This document shows, piece after piece, positions 1-13,382 of a stretch of 64,000 nucleotides of DNA. The stretch lies in NCBI RefSeq assembly GCF_933775445.1, contig NC_065872.1, positions 8,804,001 through 8,868,000 of the forward strand. The letters are read 5' to 3'. The translations under genes were made by a program, and so were the position numbers. The stretch's first letter is position 1, and each line of letters begins with the position of its first letter. Below the pieces are notes generated by a model, which was given only the letters and a program-made list of their open reading frames with translations, was not told where the DNA came from and did no database searches. Origin of the DNA: Argentina anserina (lineage: Eukaryota > Streptophyta > Magnoliopsida > Rosales > Rosaceae).

Positions 1-1654
1 CAACCGAATTCAAAGGATTCATTTGGTTAGCCACATAGCATTTCAAATTTTGTTGGACGAATTGCATTGATGAAGTAAAGTTTACTTCATTTGGTTATAT
101 AACTGTTTATGGATTGATTCCATAAAAAGCACACGAGTTTTTTTTCTCTCCAAAAACATTCATGACTAGAATGAGTTGATGTCTTTTCCATTTTTTTCTT
201 TCCAATTTTGCCTCTTAAAAAGACGTCGCTTGTGCCCAATATGTACAATTGAGTCTGGTGGCATAGTCTCCCAGTAGATTGTGAGTTTCTCACTCCTTCT
301 AGTATTTTTATTATTTACAATAATAATTACAAAACAAGCCATGAATAAGCACACCCTTTAAAGTTATACATCTGAAAATTGAAAGCATGATGACGATGGC
401 ATATAATATTTGTAACTAGACGGTAGGGCCAATCCAATGATCGAACTATTCGACCAACTAGGATCGTACATTAAGGGTGAAGGAAAAAATCAAAAAAGAA
501 AAAGAAAAAGCTAATGACCATATGATTATGGAACAACGAAGTTGATACAAAAACTACAATGTAGAAAGTTCAATTAGCCCAGTAGTCTGCCACAAATGTC
601 ACGGTTTGAACTAGTATACTGTCTTTCAATCCGTAAAGCCCAAGCCCATACAAAAATTTTCACTGGAAAGCTGAAATCGACATTTGACAATTAGCAGATT
701 CATAATTCATCATTTCCCGATTCACCATGAAACTGAAGAGTGATCAAACTGAAACCGAATTCATAATTAACCCAATCAGTTTTGTTCTTTCACCTCTACT
801 TGAAGTTGACCATGTTCCAATTCCAGATTTTGGAGTTTTGGATTACCCACACCGGCCTTCCCAACAGAAAAAGACCGACCTACCTTTCAATGCAGAAAGT
901 CTTGCATTTCTTTTACCAGACTCTTCTTGAAAAGATGGTTAGTTGAGATTGTTCAGTAGTCCAGTAATATAAACTTAGCTACCATTCTTTTATCTCCCAC
1001 CTTCTAGCTTCTTATAATTTTAAAGCATAATCTTCTTGGATTCCAACCTGGTTTAGCTTGCTAGGTAGGGCCATCTTCCTCATGTTCAAGCTAGTTTTTC
1101 TGCTTCATCCTATTTTATTGGTACAGGTTCTGTGCATTACCACATTGACTAGTATGTCGTTATCAGATATGGTAGTTAATAAGTTAGTATTTCATCTCAA
1201 TGAGTAGCCAGTATCTTAACCAAGCATGGGCAACAACCATTCTTCCAATTCTCATTGAAGAGGTCTCAGTGAGGGTCTGGAAAAGACTGTTGGCATTGGC
1301 ATTCATCCCTTCTGAGATCTAAATTGAACTACTTCGTTTCGCAGTGGATTCTGCAGAAGCAGGAATTTTAACTCAGCAATGAACTCAGGGTGTTTTGAGG
1401 TAATGCAGATTGCAGAATGCTTATAATTTTCAATTTTCTTGTGATTTTTCTGCCACCGATCATCTATCTCATGCCACTGGAGTTGATGCTAATGAACTTC
1501 TAACGTTGTGGGGCTATAACTCGAATCTTAAATCATTTGTACTTCGTGACTAGGAATCCACATTGATGTATCTTACATTATTTCAAAGAAGTTTATCAAC
1601 TGATATAGTGAAATATTGTATAAGCCTATTCTAATCCTCTAATTCATAATGCAG
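1..1654. other. No confident gene; upstream flank of APD-like gene
   Basis: AT-rich sequence with no family I recognise. A 67-codon open frame at 727-930 (+) has a reasonable start context but no recognisable domain. It could be a 5' exon of the RING gene that follows, but no splice path to 1655 could be shown. Missing N-terminal exons of that gene would have to lie here. Confidence 0.4.
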
Positions 1655-2818
1655 GGCAAAAGCAGAACAGGTTGAGGCAAATCAGAGCTACAAGTTTGTT
1701 TCCCACAATGGATGGACTGGAATTCCCAAGGAAGCTTCTTCAATCAACTAGTTCTCAATCATATAATTTAACTGTTAATATTGTTAGTTCAAGCGATGTA
1801 AGACTTTATACATGTTCGTGAAATTTCTTAAATTTTTATATACTTTTTTATTTTTTACTATTTTCTAACAAATTGTGCTTGAATACTAACAGGATGATTT
1901 CGTAGATTGGTACGTCACGCTTACTTTTTTGACGCGTTTACTTGCATACATTACAATTTTAAGTAAGTATCTAGTATCTCCATACTTTTATCCTCTGAAT
2001 TATTCATTAACATGTCTTCTGTGACGTTTAGTTATGTTACTAAATACTAAAACAAGGTAGATGTATATATTATTTCAGTCTCTGATAATATTTTCAATAT
2101 AACTACCGATTTGTTATGGTTTGAACAATCATTGTCTTATTTGCTTATCATCTGAATACCGGACCTAAAAGATTTGAACTTTAATAATATTTTTTGACTA
2201 GATGAGTAGTAGATAGTGAACTAATTAAGATCTATATTTAGGCATGACTCGTCTGAGTAAGAGCAACAATATATACTTGTTCAAGACTAACCTTTTCTTT
2301 TCCAACCATTTTTGCAGCCTTGCTTGTAGTTGTTGTATACATGATAATGAAGTACATAAGCGATTATGAAGACGGGAGGAGCACTACAGAGAATGTTTTC
2401 GATCACACCGAAAGCAGCCCAGTATTACTGCCCGCGAAGACCATTCCGGTGACATACGGCACTTGTGATCACTGGGGTACAGAATCTGGAAATTGCGGCA
2501 GTACCAGCAGCATCACTAGCTCCTCCGAAGAGTTATACGATGGCAAAATATGCGTGATTTGCTACAGTGACCTAAGGAATTGTTTCTTAGTTCCTTGTGG
2601 TCACTGTGCTACATGTTATGACTGTGCACAAAGGTTTGTGGTCCTCCCGAAATCATAGAAGGAATTCAACTTGTGCTTTTTCTTTTTGTGCATGATGAAA
2701 TTTGCTTATCTAACACTACATCTTTAATTGTTGCAGAATTTTTGAGGGGGAAAATAGAACATGCCCAATATGCAGAAGATTGATTGGAAAAGTAAGAAAG
2801 TTGTGTGTTGAATCCTAG
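1655..2818 (+). CDS. RING-HC E3 ubiquitin ligase, APD1-4 type (C-terminal exons only)
   Basis: Probable membrane-anchored RING E3 ligase of the ABERRANT POLLEN DEVELOPMENT type. Four exons join in phase: 1655-1797, 1893-1962, 2318-2633 and 2737-2818, giving 202 residues to the stop. Order seen: a lumenal-type segment ending in a Ser/Asp run; one strongly hydrophobic helix shared between exons 2 and 3 (from WYVTLTFLTR to VVVVYMIMKY); an acidic, Ser-rich linker; then a C3HC4 RING (CVIC, CGHC, CYDC, CPIC) and a basic tail (GKVRKL). A TM helix followed by a C-terminal RING is the APD layout. Splitting the RING in the CAQR codon restores the family sequence when the intron is removed. The usual N-terminal and middle domains of APD proteins were not found upstream, so the gene is either truncated or has exons I missed. 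The RING itself is intact. Confidence 0.65.
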
Positions 2819-5800
2819 ACCTCCCGCTTTGTCTCTTTACTTGGTTTATGTGATTGTATTCTTGAGCAGGAAGTAATTATTTAGATGCCCCCCTTTTTTT
2901 GTCTATTAAGTTGGGCAATTGAGGCATAATTTCCATTTGGGTGCGGTTATTGTCATCATACGATCTACTTTGTTTATTATCTCTATTAATTTCACCTCAT
3001 ATTTTAAATTTAATATTAAATTTACTTATTTCACCCATTTCTTTTTCAAGTGTGTCCTTATATGATCTATCGAATTAAAAAGAAAGTTTTTAAAGAAAAT
3101 ATTTCAATTAATTTAAATTAATATAAAAATAATAATAAAGTTTCCAGTTATGTTTCTATTAATCTAATTCATATATTTCTTCTTACAATATTTCTTTTTA
3201 TTAACAAAAAATAAGCTTTAGTGCTAATCTAATATAAATGTCAAAAAATCATAGTTTAACAACTTTGAGTTGTATAAGAAATTCTGTATATTATCAACTT
3301 TGAGCAATGAAAATAAAATTAATTTTGGTGTTAAATTTTTTTCTTGATGTTTCAAGGTATTATAAAAGATTTTATTAAGTTAACAGTAATGATTTATGAT
3401 TTAAATAACGAATTACGTATGATTTTTGAACAGAAAATAGAAAAAAATTCATTAAGAAAAAGAAATATTTTCAGATTCGGATGGAAAAGATCAATATCCA
3501 ATAACAAATTAAATATATTTTGTATACATATAATTAATTAATTAATTCTGTAATTTAGAAAAGTAATGTACATGATAGTAATTTTACACTTGTGTAATAT
3601 AGTCTTTTAGTAATTAAAATTTTTATAGGGTGAACAAAATAGTTGATAGGGTGGCAATAGACGCACCCTCTCTATTTTCATCATAAATTCCTAAAACTTT
3701 CTCAGTACTTGTGTTATCAATATTGGATCGGGTAAGTGAGAACAACTGGACAAGTGAGAGACATAATGTATTAATCCATTTGTGTGCAAGTATTTTTTTT
3801 CCTCTAGTTTGTTCATTCGTTAATTCATGTAAACATTTCGATATGATAATTTGAATTTTCTAGGATTCATCGTTTTTTGGACTTAGAACTAGTTGGCCCT
3901 TGATCCATAAAAGGGAAAAGAATAGGGACACTGATTTAGATTCATCATCATTTTGGCCCAACAGAAACATGATGACTTATTGGCTTTGCATCGTGTGATG
4001 GTAGATGCATCGAATCGAAAACCTTCTTTTCGCTTATTTTCAAAGCCTAGCGTGTCTTTATAAAAATCCAGATATGCAATCATGAAGCAAAAACTTCAAA
4101 ACCAAAACAGATATATTGAGATTGAGAGAAAGAGATGTCTAAGATTGAGCCACTTTGTAGGCACTGCGTTTGGGTCCACGAAAGGAAAAATTGGTTGATA
4201 GATCTGTCTATCATCTATGACAGAAGAATATATCTCATCCGTTTTGCTATCAACTTGGAACAAGCAAAAAAAAAACTGAACATTCAGAAAATGGTTGAAT
4301 GACAATAATGTAGAGACGCCAAAGCTATTAATGCCGCACTTTAATAAACTAGCATGGTATTCAAAGGTCTGATCATCACAACAACTGAGATATACTCAAA
4401 ACTATTTACTCGCTAGTCAATCGGAAGACATTTAAATTTGCATAATCCCAAATGTAAACCAACTCGAGCAATTAGTACATAAGGATCCGAACCGGACTGA
4501 TCATAGCATTTAAAAAAAATGAGTGGGTGCTAAAATTTGAAAAAGAACAAAATGAAATAATGTTCCCGTCTGTTCAAAACTTGCACGTCAAGTCACTAGC
4601 AAGAAACTTAGAAGAGAGAATAAGTGCACAAAACGATATGCCTATCCTATCAATCACTCACAGGCTAAGCACCATGAAAGGCCCATTTCTCTTTTGTTTT
4701 TTTTTTTTTACAAAGAGAATGAAAATATATTATATATATTACATTTCAAAAACCTGCACGACTGTGTATCAAACGACAATTAGAGAGGGGGGAAACTTCC
4801 TACTTTGGCCTGAAGCACCAGGGAAAAAACGACACCACTTCCAGAAAGGGCATCTGCTGACGTCACCTCGTTAAGGAAATTCAAGTTAGCTTGTCGTTCC
4901 CGCGTTGTGGAGGTCACACGCAGACACGAGACCTCCACGACAAAACCGTCAGTTCGCGCGCAGACCCCACGCACTTAGGCGCCAGGCCACCACCAAAAAC
5001 GCGAGCTTCCGGCGTCGTTTCAATAGCCTTAAAACCTGAAGGCACAGGGTTCCCATCCCTACGTGGCAAGTAACGGAGAGTTTTGAGATTAACACGGCTG
5101 CCTTTCCGTCAACACTTGCCTCGTTCCGTTGTAATTACGGCCTCCAAAATGATGCCGTCCTCCGGTCAAGTCGTTGTAGTTGTGGTGTCCATCATGAACC
5201 CTAACTTGGGTTGCTATATTTAGATTTTAGAAGTCGCTATTGCTTGACCATCAATGGAGTTGATGGATTTAAGACAAAAAAAGTTGGTAGAGGGCTAGAG
5301 GCTGTGGTGGAGAATAGAATTGAGGACAGTACGTATGAACAATAATGATGTATATTGCATCAATGCATCATTAAGAGGAAAAATGTTGATGAGTTTAGAA
5401 AAATTCTTATATAGTCACGGTCTTACAGACCATGTAATGGTACATATTACGGGATGATCTTTTTTTTTTCGCCCTAATTGAGTTTTTATTAGCTCAGACC
5501 AGCGTATGGTTGTTCAGGAGCATAAAATATTACTAGGTACTAGTTTGTGAATTATTCAGTACAAGTGACATTATAATGTCATATTTCAAGTTATTTTAAA
5601 AAAAAAATTTCTATCCTCAAAGTCTAATACATGCTTAGGTTCATGTTTCTGAGGTGTGTCTATATATAGTGTTGCTTGTGCCACAAATGCGTGTTTTCGA
5701 CAGATTTGGCATCTTAGGGATATGAACTACTATTATGTATTAAACTTGCTTAAAAGCGGGCGGAATTGTCTTATAATGAACTACAAATGCCTTTTCATGA

Positions 5801-8274
5801 GTTTGATTGTTTCCTCACTGATCTCATGTTTATCGATGTAGTTCTTGTCTAATTTTCGGCAAGTTTTATTGAATTAACTTTTATTTTTTAAAAAAAGTCA
5901 TATTTCAATATATAACTGATTTCATTTAAGTGTGGTGATAGAAATAATTGTTTCTACTCAAAATTAAAAAGTTAGGTTTCACCTACTATTGGGTCTTTTC
6001 GTATACGAGTGATCCTTATGTAGGGGGAGATATTCAACATTCAAAATGACAATCTAGCTTCCATGCACGTTTGAGATTATTTGCAAGAACCTTCATTATA
6101 TGTGACTAATTGAGAGATTCCCAATCCATTAACCAAGGTCCAAGGGTAAGAGATTAATGAGTTAGTAACAAGTATAATTCATACATTAACCAACCATAGG
6201 TTAGAGATTAATGAAACAGTAACAAGTATATTAATACTTTTTGTTTAAAAGATATATAATTCATACTTGAGAGGAATATCTATTCATATATACCTCCAAA
6301 ATGGGTATTCTAACATCTCCACTTTATAGTTTATAGGCCTGGTACAAATAACCAATTAGCTGTTTATATATACCTCCCTAAAATTCCAACAATACCCCTG
6401 GTTTAATAAATCAATAAAAACTTTTTTTAAAATCAATAAAAGCTTACATAAAGTTTTTTTTTGAATTAAACGCACTCATTTGTATTTTAGCAAGCAAAAC
6501 CAAGATAACACATTTGAAGGCCGACAAAAATACCTATCTCTTCTGATTCAATAAATTAACTATCCCTAAGAAAAAACTAGCCAACCACTAGCTCTCTCTA
6601 AATAAAACTAGGCAACAAAGTCAAGATTCACCCACTTTTTCATGGTTATGAAACACAAAAATACAAGATACATATGATGTAGAAGACATGAATAAATTTT
6701 AATAACCACAACATTGTATCACTGCGACGCGATCCAATTTATGCATATACGACAGAGGGATCTCGCTCCATCTTTGTCGAGTTTCCTTAAGTGATAGCAA
6801 CCATTGGATCTTGCAATGGTGGAGATAGAAGTGCCACTTTCTCCAAATAACTAGATACATCACAATCAAAAGCCCAAGTTATTGACCCCTTAGCAAGTAG
6901 GGTCCATGCCCAATAGAGGCTAGGAGTTGCAAGCGACGACAACCTCAAAAGTCCTCCACTGAGGTCACCGCTGCAGTGACCGCCATCTTCAAAACCACCT
7001 GTCATAACGCCAAGGGCAAGGCAAATAAGATGCCTTACGATGGGCCATCAATGCCAATGATAAAAGACGATGCCACCCCCCCCCCCCCAACAAACCAATC
7101 AGATATGCAACACACCTTAGTTGAAAACAAAGATGGATATTTGTGATCCATCACTAAACCCATGGAATTCCAACTCGTTAAAGAGGATAATAGAGTAGCG
7201 AGATGGCCGAGACACGAGAACCGACTGCGGCAAGGCCTGCTTGGAAAAGCACAACTTGCGCCGAGCCATAGGAGCGCACCGCAGGGACACCACCCCGAGA
7301 AGCAGAAGCACCTTGGGGGAGAAGGAGGGATTTGATCGGCCATCGACGATAAATGAAGAATTTTTTTTTGAGATATGAAAAACCCTAGGCGGCTAGGGCA
7401 GAGAGAAGACGATACTTATATATATATATATAGTGATTTACCTTTTCAATAGACTAAAAAAAAAAGTTTACATAATATTTGCAACCGTAGAAACTTTGAT
7501 CGTAAGAAAATTGTAGAAAATCTTTGAATGATCGAAATTGATGATAATAAGATAAAATAACTGAAAATTGCTATGTGTATAGGCTATTCCAACTTTTAAT
7601 TGAAGAACTCATCATCAACTTCATCTACCTTCCTCTTATACGTATCTCTACTATTATAAAATCGGCATCCAATGAAATCACGAAATTAAAATACTTAAAA
7701 AAAACACTTTAAACAAATTTCTACAAACCCGTGTGATGAAAATATGTGATTATTATATATTTAGGATTTAGTGTAATTTTGTTCTATAAGTGATTATAAT
7801 ACACACGTATGATGCATTTTACTTGAGATTTTCTCCTAATAATTGATTACAACCTATATGAGATGTATGAATAGAATCTCGTTTCATAATTTATTCATAC
7901 TTCAAAGTGGCATTACACTTGCCTATAATTGTTTTTAGGCAAACCAATAGAATTATCCGATCGATTCCCACTTGGCAAAAGTGCAAAACAATGTGGAGAA
8001 CTGTTCTTGTAAATTAAGCTAGCAGGTGCCACACATCAAAGACCACCCCACGTGTCAGGCACTCAGTCGCTCACTTAACAAAAAACCGTCCCGCAGCTTC
8101 TGCATTAAAAAAAAAATTAAAGAAATAAAAAGAAAAAGAGAGAAGAGAATAAAGGAAGAGAGGGGACTGGTAGTTCTGCTCCGACCTTCATCTCTCTCTA
8201 CCATCTCAAACAACGCTGCATCGACACTCCACCGGTTACCGTACACTCCTCCGCAGAGAATCACAACTTCCCCG
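2819..8274. other. AT-rich intergenic region
   Basis: No gene could be supported. The region is strongly AT-rich between 2900 and 3650. A GC-richer island at about 4790-5170 contains a short hairpin (stems 4904-4915 and 4930-4941). A second GC-richer patch at 6780-7400 is discussed separately. It has a short (TA)n run near 7418-7431. The last 250 bases are the promoter and 5'UTR of the NRAMP gene and end in an A/G-rich leader. Confidence 0.5.
6787..7343 (-). other. GC-rich patch with coding-like - strand, possible degraded element
   Basis: On the - strand two adjoining open frames (7035-7343 and 6787-7005) stand in DNA richer in GC than its surroundings. They follow a leader reading like a plant 5'UTR with a CCCTAG..CTAGGG palindrome near 7385-7400, and a 14-base C run interrupts the patch at about 7076-7089. 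No protein domain could be recognised. A decayed retroelement or gene fragment is possible; I cannot name a family. Confidence 0.25.
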
Positions 8275-11047
8275 ATGACGACGACGACGATGACGCCACA
8301 GGAGCACGACCAGCCGCTCCTCCACCACGACACCACCAACTCCTCGCTCTCCCACGACGAGCTAGAAGAGACAGCGTACGACTCGGACGACAAGGTCCAC
8401 ATCGTCGGAATCGACGACGCCGGAGACAGCGACGCGACGCCGCCGTTTTCGTGGAAGAAGCTGTGGCTGTTCACCGGGCCGGGGTTCCTGATGAGCATAG
8501 CTTTCTTGGACCCGGGAAACCTGGAGGGGGATCTTCAGGCGGGAGCGATAGCGGGAAACTCGCTGCTGTGGCTGCTGATGTGGGCGACGGCGATGGGGCT
8601 GTTGGTGCAGCTTTTGTCGGCGAGGCTTGGGGTGGCGACTGGGAGACACCTGGCGGAGCTGTGCCGGGAGGAGTATCCGGGATGGGCGGGGCTTGTGCTT
8701 TGGGTCATGGCGGAGCTTGCGCTTATTGGGGCGGATATTCAGGAGGTTATTGGGAGTGCGATTGCTATTAAGATTTTGAGTAATGGGGCCTTGCCGCTTT
8801 GGGCCGGAGTCGTCATAACCGCCTCTGATTGGTTCGTTTTTCTTTCGCTTTTTTCTTTTTCTTATCGACATAAACTCTGTCGTGAATTGAACTCACGGTA
8901 CCTCTCTCAGTTACTAGTTACACGGTTCTTTCAGTTACGAGATTCGTAACTCTTCTAGTTACGAGTTACAAAGTCTATGCTGCTAGATCAACTGGTAGTA
9001 GTGTTTGCCACTTTCGGTGTTCTTGAAAACGGTTGTAGCCACTGTTGTTTATTTATTTTTTACTACGCAAGACTTGGGTTTTTGTGGACAGTCAAATTTG
9101 ATGGCCTGTCCTTGATGTTTGGCTCCGGGAAGAATTGAACTCTGTTTTGGAGTCTGGAAAACCAGAGGAATTTTTCGATTTTCTTTTCAGAAGTTCTGGG
9201 CAGAAGTCGCAGAACAGATATATACTGTTGAGTGTTGAGTGTTGACTGATCTTTCTACTTTTCAATGGTCAAAAGATTATTTCTTTTTCCTAGGATAAGC
9301 TCCGAGTTTTTGTTTTTGTGTGTGTGTGTGCTGTTGTAACTTGTGACGATGATTAAGTTTTGCTTTGTTGGAATTTTACAGTTTTATCTTTCTACTCCTG
9401 GAGAACTATGGCGTCAGGAAACTGGAAGCAGTTTTTGCTGTTCTTATTGCTACAATGGCGCTTTCGTTCGCCTGGATGTTTGGTGAAGCAAAGCCTAGCG
9501 GCACTGAGCTTCTGCTCGGTATGTGAGTCTACATCTTCTGATTTTAGAAAAAATTGAACTTGTGTTTAGGAATAGCATCTAAATCACTGCCATTGTGGTT
9601 CTTCTTTGTAGGTATTCTGATTCCGAAACTTAGCTCCAGGACAATCAAGCAGGCTGTGGGAGTTGTGGGGTGCATTATCATGCCTCACAATGTGTTCTTG
9701 CACTCTGCTCTTGTACAGTCTAGGGAGATTGATCACAGCAAGAAAGGTCGAGTTCAGGAAGCTCTCAATTACTACAGCATTGAGTCCACCATTGCTCTTA
9801 TTATTTCCTTCGTTATCAATCTGTTTGTCACTACTGTGTTTGCCAAGGGATTTTATAATACCCCACTCGCGGATAGTATAGGCCTTGTAAATGCAGGGCA
9901 GTATCTTGAAGAGAAGTATGGGGGTGGTCTCTTCCCTATTCTCTATATTTGGGGTATTGGTTTATTAGCAGCCGGCCAGAGCAGCACTATCACAGGTACC
10001 TACGCAGGGCAATTCATCATGGGAGGTTTCTTAAACCTGAGACTGAAGAAATGGATGAGGGCATTGATCACACGAAGCTGCGCAATCATTCCGACTATAA
10101 TTGTTGCTCTTGTGTTTGATACATCAGAGGACACATTGGATGTTTTGAATGAGTGGCTTAATGTGCTTCAGTCAATTCAGATTCCTTTTGCCTTGATTCC
10201 TTTGCTTTTCTTGGTGTCAAGCGAGCGAATCATGGGTTCTTTCAAGATTGGCAATGTTCTCAAGGTATGCTTGCATTTACCAAGATTGGCAATCTTAGAT
10301 TTTGTGTGTACAATGATGCCTGATGAATTTTCTGCCTATCAAATTCAATCAATTAAGCCCAGGTGTTTTTTGTATTAATGTATGCTGTGAATGCTGCCTT
10401 TTGCTCTTTTTGCTTCATGTTTGTGTCACCAGAACTCCAAGTGACCAGAATCTGTTTGTTTTCTCCCGATATTCCAAGCCAAAACTTTGTGCTGCACAGA
10501 ATAGCACTTCTACCAAAATTAGTTCTGCAATGCTTTACTGTGTACTCTTTTGTGCTCCCTGTTACAGTTATTAGTCTCCATGGGTTTTAAAAAGAAACCG
10601 TTTTCAATTGGCATTCTGAAATGGAGTATGTATCAGCTTTTTGATTGACAACATTTCTCTCTTGTGTTCAATTGTAGCTGATATTACTTATTGCTTATGA
10701 TGTGGCAGTTCTTACGTCTTAAATCCTTGTATAACTAGCAGCTAGGGATTTCTCTTTCTCTTTTGTTTATGAGTTAAATACATGCAAAGTAATGGACTAG
10801 TTGCTCACATCGTGTTGCTTGTTTTCTATGATAGATGGTTGCATGGCTTGTGGCTGCACTGGTGATGGTAATTAATGGCTATCTCTTGGTGGACTTCTTC
10901 TCCAATGAAGTGAACGGGGTGTTGTTTGGCTCTGTTGTGTGCGCTTTTACTGCTGGATATGCAGCGTTTATAGTCTACCTTGTTTTCCAGGGCATGACCC
11001 TTCCAAGGTGGTCTAAATCAAAGAGTGTCACGGACACACTGAACTGA
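8275..11047 (+). CDS. NRAMP3: NRAMP metal transporter (NRAMP2/3/4 clade)
   Basis: Proton-coupled divalent metal transporter (Fe, Mn) of the plant clade that includes vacuolar NRAMP3 and NRAMP4, which release stored metal from the vacuole. Exons 8275-8831, 9382-9518, 9612-10264 and 10835-11047 join in phase to 519 residues, the usual length. Seen: an acidic N-terminus with a di-leucine (DQPLL) of the kind used in tonoplast sorting; the TM1 metal-binding motif DPGN at residues 79-82; the TM6 MPHN motif at about 255-258; and the consensus transport signature [18 protein letters not shown]. About eleven or twelve hydrophobic segments are present. I chose the ATG at 8275; another Met lies five codons later, and upstream in-frame sequence has no ATG. 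Residue 95 is Asn where I expect Tyr (AGAIAGYSLLW). Synteny with PUB4 favours NRAMP3 over NRAMP2 or NRAMP4. Confidence 0.93.
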
Positions 11048-13382
11048 ATTATCATCGAAACAAAACTCAGTCGCGAGGGAATTCTGCTGTATACTAATGC
11101 CGAATCTTCAAAGGCTGTCAGGAGTGCATATATGGTATAAACACAGCTTTTGCTGATTAAGAAACATAAGCTCATGTTTCTTCTGTATTATAGTTGGTGT
11201 TGTATTCAGGGAATAGAGAAGGCTAGGTTAGAAAAGCTGGTCATGCAGTCATGACCTGCCAAAGTAATCAACATCATTGAAATTGGCCTTGGACACTACT
11301 AATCTATATGATCAATGATACATCTTTTCATCCTGAAAGCTCTCTTTTTGTTGAATTCAAATGTGATTTTCATTTATCACATATGCGAGTGAACATGATA
11401 TATACTCAGGTTTGAAGAACTCAAATTAATGGATACATCAAGTTATGGTTAAATTTACTATCAAATTGACGGAGTTACAAACTTCTTACTTCACAATCTT
11501 AGAAGGATGCTGAGTTAATAATCTTAGAAGTTGGAACACATGTAGAGTAATAAAATGTAGTCGGTCTTTATATACGTACCATGCATAGTGAGATGTTCCT
11601 TTGGCTGCTCAGTACCAATGGCTTGTAGTCAATGTAGTGTGTGAAGGAAAAAGTTACCAGTTTACCACTAGTAACAGAAGTACTGTATAGATTGAGTCGG
11701 GTCAATACGACCCGAATTGAACTGGTTGGGCCCGATAAAAGGTCCATGGCTCCAAGCCTTTCGGAGTCTCTGCGGTTAAGCTCCGTTAAACCAATCAGAA
11801 GCTCAAAACGGTTGGTTCATTACAAGAACACCAAACCTCACTCCCCAGAAAAAATCCTACTCACAAGTCTCTAATTACATTTTGATCCTTTACCCATTCC
11901 TCAAATTCACCTACTACTTTCTGGGTTCCCTTTCGTTTTTTTTTTTACCTCGGCTCCGGTGACTGTATATTCTCAGTGCTTTTGCTTCACAAGGTATACG
12001 CTTCTACTTCGTTTTGATTCTTCCCTATTATTTAAATTTGTAGATTTTGATTCTTATTAATCTTGCATGGATTAGAGGTATGAAATTTTGCTGAGGACCT
12101 AGGTTGGATTCGTTCTTTGATTTTTTTTGCTGGGGATAATTGAATTATTTTTCAGCGTGGTTCTGGAATTAGGTTTATAATTGCATGCGAATTATGATTT
12201 GGGATTGAAATCGATTATGAATTTTATGATCAATATATATTTGTGCTTCAATTTTGGGGTTGGAGTTAGCTTTCGTTGTTGTATGAAATTCGTATGGTAA
12301 AGTTTGTGAATTATAATACAGAATATGAGAGATTAAGGTTATTAATGCCCTTATTGATTAAATTATTGCTTGGTAAAACAATGTTTGATGTGGCATTGAT
12401 TGTTTCTTGAATAAGAGATTCCATTTTTGAGTGTAGAATTCAGGAATTGAGCTAATATATTTATGGATAAAAGGGTGTGCTATGAAAATGTATAATGGAA
12501 CAGCAAGTGTTTCAAGTAGGGAGTGTTTCGTTTTGTATGGAGGATTCAGGATTGGGGTTTGCAGATGGGAGTTCGGTTATACACTTGTATGCAGCAATGA
12601 AGAGAAGAGAAAATATTTTATGAATGTTAGTTGTGTAATGAAAAGTGTAGGGAACAAGACTACTTTAGTAATGTAAGGTGTAATTAGGTCTACCTCAATA
12701 ATTGACACAATGAGAAAGAGATGCAAATTCTAACAAAATGAAGTTAGGTCTGAAATTCTGAGCTTCGGTTGTTAATCTCCTCATAATATTAGCGTTAGTA
12801 GACTGTTTGCTAAGCTGAGTTGGCTATTGATTGAGTCTTTCGATGGACTCAGGTCTGTTCCACAAGAGTCGATTGACAGAGGTCAAGACTTTGCTTAACG
12901 ACAAACCTAAGTTGGCCCCTAAACTTGACAAACCTAATTTTTTTGGGCACTCCATGTAGATAGACATGGTAGAATGGGTTAACTCTATTATATATATTTT
13001 TTCAAGTTCTAAGTTAGTCCCAACTCCCATACGTTTCTAACTAAATTTGAGCAAATGGAAACCTTCCTTGATGAAGCTTTTCTCAAAGGTTTTAGTGTGT
13101 TATCTTCCTTTTTGTGCCAAGAATCTTTAGTTTCATTTTGAAATCAGTTATCTTGCTCAAGATTAAATTCACCGTGGATCTATTTCTAACATGGCCTGCA
13201 TCAAATTGAATTTATTGTACCATTGTTTTAAATATGTTTTTGGAATGACAGAGCAGTTCCATTGATTATATCTGGTAACGTAGGGTAAATTTACACGTTC
13301 TTTTCCTTTAAATCAGTTATATCAGTGATCTTATACAGTTTTTTTTTTCTTATTGACACAGAAGCCAACATTTGCAGTAACA
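11048..13382 (+). other. Intergenic region plus 5'UTR exon and intron of the FRIGIDA-like gene
   Basis: 11048 to about 11850 holds the NRAMP 3'UTR and intergenic DNA. A pyrimidine-rich leader near 11900-11993 ends in a donor (AAG|GTATAC at 11994). The matching acceptor is at 13360-13361, just before the FRL start, so a 1.37-kb 5'UTR intron is likely. Short open frames inside it have no recognisable content. Confidence 0.45.

Noticed and set aside
8362..8871. - strand and alternative + strand open frames over NRAMP exon 1
   Set aside because: GC-rich coding bias of the NRAMP exon keeps other frames open; no domain similarity.
10323..10590. Two overlapping + strand open frames of 75-83 codons
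   Set aside because: They lie in NRAMP intron 3 and have no domain; the flanking exons splice in phase.
11641..11874. 77-codon + strand open frame between NRAMP and FRL3
   Set aside because: No recognisable family and no coding signal; it probably belongs to the FRL3 promoter.
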